Origin: an uncultured Actinomycetes bacterium
Lineage (GTDB): Bacteria; Actinomycetota; Thermoleophilia; Solirubrobacterales; Solirubrobacteraceae
Direction: 5' to 3'
NCBI GenBank assembly: GCA_937888775.1
Contig: CALAQT010000482.1
Coordinates: 1-40,942, forward strand
DNA length: 40,942 bases
The notes below the pieces were generated by a model, which saw only the letters and a list, made by a program, of their open reading frames with translations, was not told the origin of the DNA and did not search any database. Below, in pieces: positions 16,441-25,114 of this stretch; positions within the stretch are counted from its first letter, which is position 1; each line of letters begins with the position of its first letter. Position numbers and translations under genes: made by a program.

Positions 16441-17358
16441 ATGAAGGCAGTGCGGTTCGACGAGTACGGCGGCGTCGATGTGCTGGAGGTGCGCGAGGTC
16501 GCGGATCCGGTTGCCGGCGCGGGCGAGGTACTGGTGGCGGTCAAGGCGGCCGGCATCAATCCGGGCGAGATCGCGATCCGCGAGGGGCGTCTTCACGAGC
16601 GCTGGCCGGCGACGTTTCCTTCGGGAGAGGGCACCGATCTTGCCGGCGTGGTGCAGGCGCTCGGCGCGGGCGTGAGCGCGTTTGCGCCCGGGGATGAGGT
16701 GCTTGGCTGGACCGAGCAGCGCGCCAGCCACGCCGAGCTCGTTGTGGTTCCGGTCGATCAGCTGACGGCCAAGCCGGCGTCGGTGTCGTGGGAGGTGGCG
16801 GGGTCGTTGTTCGTGGCGGGAGTCGCAGCCTACGCGTCGGTTCAGGCGGTCGCTCCGGAGGTCGGCGAGACGGTGGTGGTCTCGGCCGCGGCTGGCGGGG
16901 TGGGCTCGGTCGCAGTCCAGCTCGCGCGTGGCACCGGCGCGACGGTGATCGGGCTTGCCGGCGAGCACAACCACGATTGGCTGCGCCGCCACGACGTCGT
17001 GCCGGTGACCTACGGTGAGGGGCAAGCTGACCGGATTCGGCAGGCGGCAGGCGGCAGCATCGACGCTTTCATCGACACGTTCGGCGACGGCTACGTCGAC
17101 CTGGCGATCGGGCTGGGTGCAGCTCCGCAGCGGATCAACACGATCATCGACTATGAGGCGGTGCAGCGGCTGGGCGTCCACGCGCAGGGCACCCACTCGA
17201 TCGCCACTGCGCCGATCCTCGCGGAGCTCGTCGGCCTTGTGGCCGACGGAAGCCTCGAGATACCGGTCGCGCGCACATACCCACTGGAGCAGGTTCGCGA
17301 CGCCTACCGCGAGTTGGCCCTGCGCCACAGCCACGGCAAGATCGTGTTGCTGCCCTGA
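16441..17358 (+). CDS. Zinc-independent MDR oxidoreductase (quinone oxidoreductase-like)
   Basis: A 305-residue NADPH-dependent enzyme of the medium-chain dehydrogenase/reductase superfamily, quinone-oxidoreductase branch. It starts MKAVRFDEYGGVDVLEV, has AAGINPGEIAIREG in the GroES-like domain, then the Rossmann motif SAAAGGVGSVAVQLAR (A-x-x-G-x-x-G) and ends in HGKIVLLP. Zinc-binding Cys residues are absent, as expected for this branch. The ATG at 16441 is supported by GAGGAGGCGAC ending just before it. It probably reduces an enone or quinone in the cytoplasm. The next gene, 137 bases away, has its own ribosome binding site and may be co-transcribed. Confidence 0.9.
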   Translation: MKAVRFDEYGGVDVLEVREVADPVAGAGEVLVAVKAAGINPGEIAIREGRLHERWPATFPSGEGTDLAGVVQALGAGVSAFAPGDEVLGWTEQRASHAELVVVPVDQLTAKPASVSWEVAGSLFVAGVAAYASVQAVAPEVGETVVVSAAAGGVGSVAVQLARGTGATVIGLAGEHNHDWLRRHDVVPVTYGEGQADRIRQAAGGSIDAFIDTFGDGYVDLAIGLGAAPQRINTIIDYEAVQRLGVHAQGTHSIATAPILAELVGLVADGSLEIPVARTYPLEQVRDAYRELALRHSHGKIVLLP

Positions 17359-17495
17359 GCCGCGAGTGCTGCGGGCGGCTCGACGGGGGAGGCGACCGCG
17401 CCGTGCGGCTTGGCACGCCTGGGCGACCTGCCCGTCGTGTGCGGCCAGAGACGAGCGGATAGGGTCGCTCGACACATCCGAGGAGAGGAGCCGCA

Positions 17496-17783
17496 ATGGC
17501 TGTCGGTATCAGAGCGAAGTTCAACGGAGGCACACAGCAGCAGTACGACGCACTTCACGGGCATATGAGCATCGACGCCGATCCGCCGCAGGGCATGATC
17601 TTCCACTCGGCCGGCCCGATCGAGGGGGGCTGGGGGGTGATCGACTTCTGGGAGTCGCGCGAGGCGTTCGACAGCTTCGCCCAGAGTCAGCTGATGCCGG
17701 CTGCCCACGAGCTCGGCGATCGGGCGTTCCCGGGCCCACCGGAGATCAAGGAGTTCCCGGTTCACAACTTCACCAAGCCGTAG
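17496..17783 (+). CDS. Small ABM-like (dimeric alpha-beta barrel) protein
   Basis: A 95-residue protein with a GAGGAGAGGAG ribosome binding site 5 bases before ATG. The pattern of strand, helix (GGTQQQYDALHGHM), strand (GMIFHSAGPIEGGWGVIDFW) and a second helix (REAFDSFAQSQLMPAAHEL), ending in EIKEFPVHNF, is that of the dimeric alpha-beta barrel fold seen in antibiotic-biosynthesis monooxygenase-like and similar stress proteins. Cofactor-free oxygenase or heme-handling activity cannot be assigned. It follows the quinone-oxidoreductase-like gene on the same strand and is followed by a strong terminator hairpin. Confidence 0.65.
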   Translation: MAVGIRAKFNGGTQQQYDALHGHMSIDADPPQGMIFHSAGPIEGGWGVIDFWESREAFDSFAQSQLMPAAHELGDRAFPGPPEIKEFPVHNFTKP

Positions 17784-17795
17784 GACGCCGTAGGT

Positions 17796-17832
17796 GGCTG
17801 CCCGAGGTTGAAGGAGAACCCCTCGGGCAGCC
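17796..17832. terminator. Bidirectional terminator hairpin between convergent genes
   Basis: GGCTGCCCGAGG (17796-17807) pairs perfectly over 12 bp with CCTCGGGCAGCC (17821-17832). It lies between the ends of the plus-strand gene at 17783 and the minus-strand gene at 17897. No T-tract follows on either side. Confidence 0.65.
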
Positions 17833-17896
17833 GGTTGGAGACCGCGCTGCTGCTTGGGGATGATCGGCTCGGTGGCGCTGTCCGGGGCCCCAAGTC

Positions 17897-18277
17897 CTAG
17901 AGGAGGCTCGCCAAGACGAGGAGCGCGGCGGCGCCACTGAGGACGAACGGGCAGACGCGAAACCAGACGATCGGCGTGCGCGAGCCCGTCGCTGCGGTCA
18001 ATGCGGCCAGGACGAGGAGCACCGCTGCTATGACCCGGTCGACGAGCTGGGTCGCGGAGTCACCTGAGCCTTCGACGGCCGTGATGATGATTATCAGGGC
18101 CCCGAGCGAGATGTGCGTGACGCCCTCGGCGATCCACTCCATGATCAGGATGCGGCGGTTGTCGCGCGTGATCTCACCAAACGACGCCGCGACGGCGCGG
18201 GTCGGCGCGAGATGCGCGGCACCCCAGCCGATGAGCACCGCCGACGCGAAGTAGGCCACGACTGCGCCAGATCCCAT
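17897..18277 (-). CDS. Small integral membrane protein
   Basis: A 126-residue protein with four predicted membrane helices: AVVAYFASAVLIGWGAAH, a HISLGALIIIITAV segment, RVIAAVLLVLAALTAA, and CPFVLSGAAALLVLASLL. A polar loop with EITRDNRRILIMEWIAEG separates the first two. ATG 18277 (MGSGAVVAYF) is chosen because the upstream extension of the frame to 18652 is Arg/Pro-rich and not protein-like. This resembles actinobacterial DUF-type four-helix membrane proteins, but I cannot name the family. It is convergent with the ABM-like gene. Confidence 0.65.
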   Translation of the reverse strand: MGSGAVVAYFASAVLIGWGAAHLAPTRAVAASFGEITRDNRRILIMEWIAEGVTHISLGALIIIITAVEGSGDSATQLVDRVIAAVLLVLAALTAATGSRTPIVWFRVCPFVLSGAAALLVLASLL

Positions 18278-18623
18278 ATGCGCACCATCGCAGCGGTCCT
18301 GGGAGCCGCCTCCGTGGTTCTCAACGCTTCCAGACGGTGGATCACCGTGCGACCGGGCGCATCGGCCACGAACAGTCGCTGCCTTCGCTACATCACGGCT
18401 GGCGGCGCGGCGCCGTCGCGGGGCCCGAGGGTGGTGATCTTTCCCACATGTTTGACTACGATGAGCGACAGCCAACGCGTGATGCGGTCCGCGAGAGGGG
18501 CGAACGGTGTTCAAGCAAGGAGCAGTTTGACGCGATAGCCAAAGCCGCCCCGGGCGTCGTCGTCGGCCCGCGAGAGCCAGAGGCGATAGGCACGGCGGGG
18601 CGCGACGCTTCGGCTGGGAGGCA
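18278..18623. other. Gap with no gene seen
   Basis: These 346 bases lie upstream of both the minus-strand membrane protein and the plus-strand SHOCT gene, so they must hold both promoters. The frames present are Arg/Pro/Ser-rich shadows. I see no hairpin, repeat or small RNA signature I can support. Confidence 0.4.
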
Positions 18624-18926
18624 GTGCCGCCCCGAAACCCCGTTGAGGTCATGCTGCGCGTGAGTCTCCGGCAGGCGCAACGTAAGGGCGATGCCGCAGA
18701 GATCGAGCGCCTGACGGCGAAACTGGCCGATCTCCAGAGCGGCCATGACGGTACGCCGTCCGCCGAGCCATCGGATCGCCTCGATCGGCTCCAGAAGGTC
18801 GCGGATCTGCACGATCACGGGGTTCTCACCGACGCCGAGTTCGCGGAGGAGAAGGCAAGGATCCTCCGCGAGGGCTCACCGCCGTCTGGGTCAGCCCTCG
18901 CTTGGTGTGCATGCGGCGGGCCATGA
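18624..18926 (+). CDS. SHOCT-domain protein
   Basis: A 100-residue protein. The central part DRLDRLQKVADLHDHGVLTD followed by AEFAEEKARIL is the SHOCT motif (short C-terminal domain, usually joined to membrane or DNA-binding proteins and thought to mediate oligomerisation). The N-terminal half (LRQAQRKGDAAEIERLTAKL) is a helix with coiled-coil character. GTG 18624 is supported by GGGAGG 6 bases upstream. Its TGA overlaps the ATG of the next gene (ATGA at 18923-18926), indicating translational coupling to the downstream secreted protein, now broken. Confidence 0.75.
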   Translation: MPPRNPVEVMLRVSLRQAQRKGDAAEIERLTAKLADLQSGHDGTPSAEPSDRLDRLQKVADLHDHGVLTDAEFAEEKARILREGSPPSGSALAWCACGGP

Positions 18927-19910
18927 GCTCATCCATACGCAGATACCTCAGCTTCGCCGGCATTGCCGCCGCGCTCGTACTCCGGTGCGCGATGAGCAGT
19001 GGCGCGCTGGCGGCCAACCCTCCGGCCGAGGTCAGCCGTCACGTGGTCCCCTACCAGGGGAAGCTGGGTCACCACGGAGCAATCCGGATCGATGTCGCAG
19101 CTTCGCGTGCGAGGGTCTGACGGCGCGAGCGTCTATGTCGCCTCCGAGGAAAGCAGCGCGGTGGCGAGCTTCTCGCGTGAGCTCGCGCCGACGTGCGTCG
19201 CGCTCGCGAGCAACGTCGGGGCGGGCACGCCCATCGCGATCCTGCTCAGCTGCACGGACCTGAACCTCGATCCGCTGACGCTGGCTTTCGTAGCCACGCC
19301 CGCGCACGGCATCCTGGGGGCGATCGACCAGGCGACCGGGACGGTGCTCTATACCCCGGTGGCCGGCTACTCCGGCCCGGACAGCTTCACCTACAACGCC
19401 AGCGACGGCACGCTTGCCTCGAACACCGCGACCGTGAGCCTCAGCGTCGCTGCAGCAGCGCCCGGCCCCGTCCCTCCCAGTGCCATCGTCCCCCCGCGCA
19501 TCACGAGCGCCACCGAGTCGCACAGGACCTGGCGTCGCGGCACCAAGCTCGCCACGCTGAGCAAGGGCGGGCAGAAGAAGCTGCCGATTGGCACGACCTT
19601 CACCTTCGCGCTGAACGAGCCCGCGAGCGTCGGCCTCGCCTTCACCCAGGAGGTGGGCGGGCGAAAGGTCAAGGGCAAGTGTGTCGCGCAGACCGGGAGC
19701 AACCGCCGCCACGGCGCCTGCAAGCGCACCGTCACCCGGGGGACACTCCGATTCACCGCGCGCGCGGGCACGAACAGGATCTCCTTCCAGGGGCGGATCA
19801 CCGCATCGAAGAAGCTCAACCCAGGGCGCTACGCACTCGTGATCACCGCGACCAACACCGCCCGGCAGAGCTCCCAGCCGAAGTCGCTCAGCTTCACGAT
19901 CGCGCAATAG
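18923..19910 (+). pseudogene. Secreted beta-propeller/Ig-like protein, frame-shifted and internally deleted
   Basis: The first frame (ATG 18923) gives a signal peptide (MSSSIRRYLSFAGIAAALVL) and a mature start with YQGKLGHHGAIRID, as in actinobacterial secreted propeller proteins, then ends at a TGA at 19118-19120. From about 19110 the +1 frame continues with a single propeller blade (GASVYVASEESSAVASFSR), one cadherin/Ig-like repeat (TPAHGILGAIDQATGTVLYT, then SGPDSFTYNASDG) and a basic C-terminal domain ending FTIAQ at 19910. Related proteins carry many blades, so most of the propeller seems deleted as well as the frame being shifted. The missing part would have been extracellular. Start overlaps the SHOCT stop. 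Confidence 0.75.
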
Positions 19911-20003
19911 GCGCCAGCGGCGTCGCTCACGCCGGACGACTGCTCTTGCGGGAAAGCCGGCGTCGGGCGTCCGCGAGCCGTCGACGCGGTCGTGGGGGAG
20001 ACC

Positions 20004-20780
20004 TCAGCGGCGACTCAGCCGTTCGAGGTAGTCCTTGGCGGCGGCGCGTGACTCCGGGTCGCTCAGCGCGGTGAGCAGCGAGTCGGCGTCGCTCCATGCG
20101 CCTGAGGTCGATGCCATTGCGCTACTGGCGGCATTGACCCCGCGCTTGGTTGCCATGAGCGTGAGAGCAGACTTCTGGAGGAGTTGCGCGGCCAACTCCT
20201 CGACGTCGTCGTCGAGGAGCTCCTCACCGACGACGCGGTTCACGAAGCCCAGCGCTCGGGCCTCCTCGGCTGTGAAGGGTCGGCAGGTCAGCACCAGCTC
20301 CTTGGTCATAGCGGGACCGATCTCGCGCACGAGACGGGGAATCCCGCCCCAGGCCAAGGGGATACCGAGGTCGACCTCGGGAATCGAGAACAGGGTTGTG
20401 TCGGCTGCCACGCGCAGGTCGCACGCGGCAGCCAGCACGAGTCCACCGCCGACGCAATGGCCCTGGATGCGAGCGATCGTGATGGCTCGCATCGACTCGA
20501 CGGCCTCGGCCATCAGTCGGCCCGCGTCGGCCGCTTCTCGCCGAGCGGCTACGCCGGGGTCGGCGCCCGCGAACACGGATACGTCGGCTCCGGAGCTGAA
20601 CGCCCGTCCCCTCCCGCTGACCACGACCACCTTGACGTCGGCGCGTCGGTCGAACCAGTGCGCCGCGTCGGCCAGCTCGCGCAAGGTCTCGACGCTCAGC
20701 GGATTCAGCTTGTCAGGCCGGTTCAGTGCGATCGTGCCCCGGGCACCAACAGCATCCACCTCGATGGTGGTGAAGGACAT
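20004..20780 (-). CDS. Enoyl-CoA hydratase/isomerase-family (crotonase fold) protein
   Basis: A 258-residue crotonase-fold enzyme acting on an acyl-CoA thioester. It starts MSFTTIEVDAVGARGTIALN; the oxyanion-hole segments are SGRGRAFSSGADVSVF and GHCVGGGLVLAAACDL, followed by FSIPEVDLGIPLAWG. Of the two glutamates used by classical hydratases, the one in G-G-C-E-L-A is replaced (GGLVLA) and the one in I-P-E is kept, so isomerase or hydrolase activity is as likely as hydration. ATG 20780 is chosen; the frame extends to 20906 but that part is not conserved-looking. It is divergent from the GMC oxidoreductase gene, with 149 bases between them for both promoters. Confidence 0.85.
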   Translation of the reverse strand: MSFTTIEVDAVGARGTIALNRPDKLNPLSVETLRELADAAHWFDRRADVKVVVVSGRGRAFSSGADVSVFAGADPGVAARREAADAGRLMAEAVESMRAITIARIQGHCVGGGLVLAAACDLRVAADTTLFSIPEVDLGIPLAWGGIPRLVREIGPAMTKELVLTCRPFTAEEARALGFVNRVVGEELLDDDVEELAAQLLQKSALTLMATKRGVNAASSAMASTSGAWSDADSLLTALSDPESRAAAKDYLERLSRR

Positions 20781-20929
20781 GCCGCACCCTAGCGCCTCCA
20801 GCCGTTGGGCAGGCGTAGTTCTCCGTACTTGCGCAGTGGCTCCCTGCGGATGGAGGGCAGAGCGAGACCTGGGACGCTCGAGCCGCGTCACGGGCGATGT
20901 GTGCACACTCGGTCACTGGGAGACGGACG

Positions 20930-22585
20930 ATGGATAGTGAGGGCTACGACTACGACTGGCTTGTCATCGGCTCGGGCTTCGGCGGCAGCGTCTCGGCGCT
21001 GCGACTGGCGCAGAAGGGCTACTCGGTCGGTGTGCTCGAGTGCGGCCGCCGTTTCGAGGATGCGGATTTCGCACGCTCGGCCTGGGATGTGCGCCGCTTC
21101 TACTGGCTGCCGCGGCTCGGGTTGCGCGGCACCCTGCGCATGAGCGTCTTCAAGGACATGGCGATTCTCAGTGGCGCCGGCGTCGGTGGCGGCAGCCTCG
21201 TCTACAGCGGGGTTCACTACCGTCCGCCGGCGAGCTTCTTCAGCGACCCTCAGTGGGCCGGGCTCGAGGACTGGGAGAGGGCCCTCGCTCCCCACTACGA
21301 CGAGGTCGAACGGATGCTCGGCGTCTCCGACTACGAGCGCGAGACGCTCGCCGACGGCCTGCTGCTGGAGATCGCCGAGGAAGATGGCTACGCCGACACC
21401 TTCCGCACCTCGCGCGTAGCCGTCTTCCAGGGTGAGCCGGGTGAGATCGTGCCCGATCCCTACTTCGGCGGCGAGGGGCCGCCGCGCAGCGGCTGCATTG
21501 CCTGCGGCTCGTGCATGATCGGCTGTCGTCACAACGCCAAGAACATCCTGACCAAGAACTACCTCTGGCTTGCCGAGCGCAGCGGCGCCCGGATCATTCC
21601 TGAGCGGCTGGTGCTCGACATCCGCCCGCTGGGGGCCGCCGACGGATCCGATGGCTACGCGGTCACCAGCGAGCGCCCCGGCGCCCTGCTGGCCCGCCAC
21701 AGCCGCACGCTCACGGCACGCGGCGTGGTGGTGGCGGCTGGCCCTCTCGGGACGAACGCGCTTCTCCAGCGCTGCCGGCTGGACGGCTCGCTCCCTCGCA
21801 TCTCTTCGCGGCTGGGGCGGCTCGTGCGGACCAACTCCGAGTCCCTGCTGGCCGTCACCGCGAGCGATGAGCGGTACGACTTCAGCAGCAGCGTGGCGAT
21901 CAGCTCGAGCATGCATCCGAGCGCCGACGTCCATGCACAGCCGGTGACCTACGGCACCGGCGGCGACGGGGTGGGCATGCTGTTCACGCTCCTCAACGAG
22001 CGCGGCGGCGCCGCCCGGCCGCTGCGTTTCGCGCTCACGGTGTTGCGCCACCCCGTCGCCGCCGCGCGCATGCTGAACCCGTTGCACTGGTCGCGGCGCA
22101 CAGTGATGCTGCTCGTCATGCAGGCGATAGACAGCTCGCTGACGCTGAAGCCGTCGCGCCGCCTCCCGGACGGGACGGTGATGCTCTCCACCGAGTCAGA
22201 CCCGGAGAAGCCGAAGCCGAAGCCGATCCCGGCCGCCTACGATCTGGCGCGACGACTCGCGGGCAAGATCGGCGGCACCGCGCAGGCGTCCATCTTCGAG
22301 TCGGGCTTCGGCATCCCGGTCAGCTCCCACATCCTCGGCGGCGCGGTGATCGGCCGAGACCGCGAGCACGGCGTCATCGACAGTGGCGGGCGGGTCTTCG
22401 GCTACGAGCGGCTGCTCGTCTGTGACGGCTCAGCCGTCCCTGCGAACCTCGGCGTGAACCCGAGTCTCACGATCGCGGCGCTCGCCGAGCACGCAATGAG
22501 CAAGGTTCCCGCGAAGCGTGACCGGGGCGCCGCTGCCGAAGCCGGATCGCGGTCACCCACACCCGACCCCGTGGCCACCGAGTAG
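20930..22585 (+). CDS. GMC-family FAD oxidoreductase (cholesterol oxidase-like)
   Basis: A 551-residue flavoenzyme. The N-terminal Rossmann motif is VIGSGFGGSVSALRLAQKG, binding FAD. A SGAGVGGGSLVYSGV segment and the Cys-rich GCIACGSCMIGCRHNAKN block are typical of the cholesterol-oxidase/ChoD-like branch found in actinobacteria. The C-terminal VNPSLTIAALAEHAM motif is the family's substrate-domain end, with the catalytic region around SSHILGGAVIG. GGGAGACGG before ATG 20930 is the ribosome binding site; upstream GTG/ATG codons in frame are less likely. No signal peptide is visible, so it should be cytoplasmic. The neighbours suggest steroid, alcohol or other alicyclic lipid oxidation; the substrate is not determined. 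Confidence 0.85.
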   Translation: MDSEGYDYDWLVIGSGFGGSVSALRLAQKGYSVGVLECGRRFEDADFARSAWDVRRFYWLPRLGLRGTLRMSVFKDMAILSGAGVGGGSLVYSGVHYRPPASFFSDPQWAGLEDWERALAPHYDEVERMLGVSDYERETLADGLLLEIAEEDGYADTFRTSRVAVFQGEPGEIVPDPYFGGEGPPRSGCIACGSCMIGCRHNAKNILTKNYLWLAERSGARIIPERLVLDIRPLGAADGSDGYAVTSERPGALLARHSRTLTARGVVVAAGPLGTNALLQRCRLDGSLPRISSRLGRLVRTNSESLLAVTASDERYDFSSSVAISSSMHPSADVHAQPVTYGTGGDGVGMLFTLLNERGGAARPLRFALTVLRHPVAAARMLNPLHWSRRTVMLLVMQAIDSSLTLKPSRRLPDGTVMLSTESDPEKPKPKPIPAAYDLARRLAGKIGGTAQASIFESGFGIPVSSHILGGAVIGRDREHGVIDSGGRVFGYERLLVCDGSAVPANLGVNPSLTIAALAEHAMSKVPAKRDRGAAAEAGSRSPTPDPVATE

Positions 22586-22631
22586 TCATCGGCCTTCTCA
22601 GCACCGCGTCTCCCGAGCAAAAGGAAACATC

Positions 22632-22829
22632 ATGTCCAGCGAGAAGATCGCGAAGTACAGGGTCGAGAAGAACAAAGCCGGCAAGTGGTTCTGGCATGAG
22701 ATCGCCGGCAACGGACTGAAGATCAGCACATCCGGCCAGTCCTTCGCCACAAAGGCAAGCGCCAAGCGCGCGTGTGAAAATGCCAGGGCCAAAGCGGGGT
22801 CCGCACCAATAGAGATCCGCGAGGGCTGA
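22632..22829 (+). CDS. YegP-type DUF1508 protein
   Basis: A 65-residue basic protein, MSSEKIAKYRVEKNKAGKWF then WHEIAGNGLKISTSGQSFATK. The pattern of K-A-G-K-W-F-W followed by G-N-G and S-x-Q-S-F is the single DUF1508 repeat of YegP-like proteins, whose function is unknown. AAAGGAAA lies 6 bases before ATG 22632. It sits 46 bases after the GMC gene on the same strand and could be co-transcribed. Confidence 0.75.
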   Translation: MSSEKIAKYRVEKNKAGKWFWHEIAGNGLKISTSGQSFATKASAKRACENARAKAGSAPIEIREG

Positions 22830-22839
22830 CGCGCGGAGC

Positions 22840-23691
22840 CTAGGCCGGCGGCGTGCGCTCGTCGCCGGGGAACGTTCGTGCCTCGTAGCCGCGCCGCGTC
22901 GCAGCATCGGCGTCACGCGCCTGGTCGGGCACGAGCCGGCGGTACAGCACGTCGCGCCCTGCCTGGGGCAGAAGCGCCATCAGGCGCGTGAGCAGCGCGA
23001 CGCGCTGCGGCACGAACACCTCGAATCGTGGTCGCTGCAGCACGCCGGCGACCGCGTCCGCGACATCCTGCGGCGCCAGCGCGGGAACGCCGCCCGGTGC
23101 CGTCCCGGCCGCCAGCTCGGTCTCGACCACGACGGGCATCACGACGGTGAGACCTATCGGCGTGCCGCGCAGCTCCTCGCGCACCGCGATGCTGTAGCCC
23201 AGCACGGCGTGCTTCGTCGCCGTGTAGCTCGCCTCCCCCGCCACGGCGACCTTGCTCCCGACCGACGCGATGTTCACGACATGGCCGCTGCCACGCTCGC
23301 GCATCCGCGGGATCGCGAGGCGCATGCCCCGCGCGACACCGTGGAAGTTCACGTCGAACTGGCGCAGCGCCGCCGCTTCGGGCTCCTCGTCGAAACGGCC
23401 GACCCACATGACCCCGGCGTTGTTCACAAGCACGTCGATCGGCCCGAGGGATGCCGTGGCCTCGTCGAGGAACGCACGGAACGACGCCTCATCGGTCACG
23501 TCGAGCGCGCAGCCGACCGCCCCGTGGCCGATCTCCGCGGCCGTTGCGCGTGCGGCATCCGCGTCGACGTCGCCCAAGGCCACGCGCGCACCGCGAGCAG
23601 CGAGCGTGCGCGCGATCGCCGCGCCGATCCCGCGCGCCGCGCCCGTCACCGCGACGACGCGCCCGGCGATGGGGCGGATGCGCTGGGCCAT
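22840..23691 (-). CDS. Short-chain dehydrogenase/reductase
   Basis: A 283-residue classical SDR. The cofactor motif is TGAARGIGAAIA, an acidic residue in LGDVDAD predicts NAD(H) preference, NNAG is present (LVNNAGVMWVG), and the active site has NIASVGS and Y-T-A-T-K (SYTATKHAVLGYS). The ~30-residue C-terminal extension (RRLVPDQARDADAATRRGYE) is found in a subgroup near lipid-degradation genes. It runs convergent to the YegP-type gene, 10 bases apart, and is divergent from the ACAD11-like gene. It may act as the 3-hydroxyacyl or alcohol dehydrogenase of this block; the substrate is unknown. Confidence 0.9.
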   Translation of the reverse strand: MAQRIRPIAGRVVAVTGAARGIGAAIARTLAARGARVALGDVDADAARATAAEIGHGAVGCALDVTDEASFRAFLDEATASLGPIDVLVNNAGVMWVGRFDEEPEAAALRQFDVNFHGVARGMRLAIPRMRERGSGHVVNIASVGSKVAVAGEASYTATKHAVLGYSIAVREELRGTPIGLTVVMPVVVETELAAGTAPGGVPALAPQDVADAVAGVLQRPRFEVFVPQRVALLTRLMALLPQAGRDVLYRRLVPDQARDADAATRRGYEARTFPGDERTPPA

Positions 23692-23854
23692 GTCCGGAAG
23701 CTAGCCGATCGTGCCCTCCCGGGCGCTGTTCCGTGTTGATTCTCGGCTCCCGGAGGACGCGAGAGAGGCCATCGTGATGAGCATTGCGAGAGGGTCCGAA
23801 TTGGCACCGTTGGCGCGGTCGGAATTGGCGCTCGCGTAGGGGCCTGCGGGCGAT

Positions 23855-23860
23855 TACGGT
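23855..23860 (+). promoter_or_regulatory. Putative -10 element (TACGGT) before the ACAD11-like gene
   Basis: TACGGT ends 6 bases before GTG 23867, with no Shine-Dalgarno sequence, as for the other presumed leaderless genes. The region 23692-23854 separates two divergent genes and shows nothing else. Confidence 0.35.
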
Positions 23861-23866
23861 GATGCG

Positions 23867-25114
23867 GTGCTCCAGCCCAGCGATCTCGATCTGTCGTTGT
23901 CTGCCGTCGGTGCCTACCTCGCCGAACGACTGCGTGCGTTTCTTGCCGAGCGGGTGCTCCCCCGGGCGGCTGAGTTGGCACTGGAGATGGACGCGCTCGT
24001 GGGTCCCGAGCCGTTCCCGCCGCTCATGGCTGATCTTCGCGAGCAGGCGCGCCAGGCGGGACTCTGGAATCTGTTTCTTGCTCAGCGCGCGCACGGCGGT
24101 GGCCTGTCGCATGTGGACTACGGGCACCTGTGCGAGCTGATGGGCCAGGACGAGTGGGCGCCGATGGTGTTCAACTGCCAGTTCCCGGACACCGGCAACA
24201 TGGAGGTGCTGCTCGAGAAGGGCGACCCCGCCCAGCGGGCGCGTTGGCTCGATCCGCTCCTGAACGGCGCAGCCCGGAGCTGCTTCGCCCTCACCGAGCC
24301 CGATGTGGCGAGCTCGGATCCCACCGCAATCCAGACGGTGGCCCGGCGCGATGGCGATGGCTGGGCGATCGAGGGACGCAAGTGGTTCGTCTCGGGGGCA
24401 GTGGGTGCATCGCTCTGCATCCTGATGGCGCGCACGGCCGAGCAGGGCGACCGCCACAGACGCCTGAGCGTGTTGCTCGTCCCGATGAACGCACCGGGCG
24501 TTGAGATCGTTCGCCGGGTGTCGGTCTTCGGACACGCCACAGGGCCGGGTCACGGTGAACTGCGCTTCGACGGATGCCGGGTCAGCTCCGATGCGCTGCT
24601 CGGCGAGCTGGGCGACGGCTTTCAGATTGCGCAGGACCGGCTCGGGCCCGGCCGGATCCATCATTGCATGCGCCAGATCGGAGCTGCCGAGCGAGCTCTG
24701 CACCTGGCCACGAGCCGAGCCCGGGAGCGTCCACACGGCGAGGGGACGCTCGCTGACACGCAGCTCGTTCGCGTGCACCTGGCCGAGGCACGGATCGCGC
24801 TCGACGCGGGGCGGCTGTTGGTCCTGCGGGCGGCACGGACGATCGACCTCCACGGAAAGCGGGCGGCCTACCGCGACATCTCGATCGCGAAGGTGCACGT
24901 GGCACGGATGATCCAGGACGTGGTCGACCGCGCGATTCAGGTGCACGGGGCGCTTGGCATGTCTGACGACTCTCCGCTCCCGCGGATGTGGGTGGTGGGG
25001 CGCGCGCTACGGATTGGCGACGGAGCCGACGAGGTGCATCTGCTCACAGTCGCCAAGCACGAGCTTCGGGCCAACGAGCGCGGCAGCGCAGCGCCGCCGG
25101 CAAACGCAGGCTAG
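23867..25114 (+). CDS. Acyl-CoA dehydrogenase, ACAD10/11-like
   Basis: A 415-residue FAD-dependent acyl-CoA dehydrogenase fold protein. Family signs are CFALTEPDVASSDPT (FAD/substrate loop), WAIEGRKWFVSGAVG, and the C-terminal IQVHGALGMSDDSPLPRMW. The stretch QDRLGPGRIHHCMRQIGAAE is characteristic of the ACAD10/ACAD11 branch and not of short-chain ACADs. In that branch an APH-type kinase phosphorylates a 4-hydroxyacyl-CoA and the ACAD domain removes the phosphate to give a usable enoyl-CoA; here the kinase is a separate gene (29183). GTG 23867 is chosen with a -10-like TACGGT upstream. Its end overlaps the convergent MocR-type gene by 4 bases. Confidence 0.85.
   Translation: MLQPSDLDLSLSAVGAYLAERLRAFLAERVLPRAAELALEMDALVGPEPFPPLMADLREQARQAGLWNLFLAQRAHGGGLSHVDYGHLCELMGQDEWAPMVFNCQFPDTGNMEVLLEKGDPAQRARWLDPLLNGAARSCFALTEPDVASSDPTAIQTVARRDGDGWAIEGRKWFVSGAVGASLCILMARTAEQGDRHRRLSVLLVPMNAPGVEIVRRVSVFGHATGPGHGELRFDGCRVSSDALLGELGDGFQIAQDRLGPGRIHHCMRQIGAAERALHLATSRARERPHGEGTLADTQLVRVHLAEARIALDAGRLLVLRAARTIDLHGKRAAYRDISIAKVHVARMIQDVVDRAIQVHGALGMSDDSPLPRMWVVGRALRIGDGADEVHLLTVAKHELRANERGSAAPPANAG

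Noticed and set aside
23489..24946. 485-residue minus-strand frame
   Set aside because: It covers parts of the SDR and ACAD11-like genes in a shadow frame and has no motifs.
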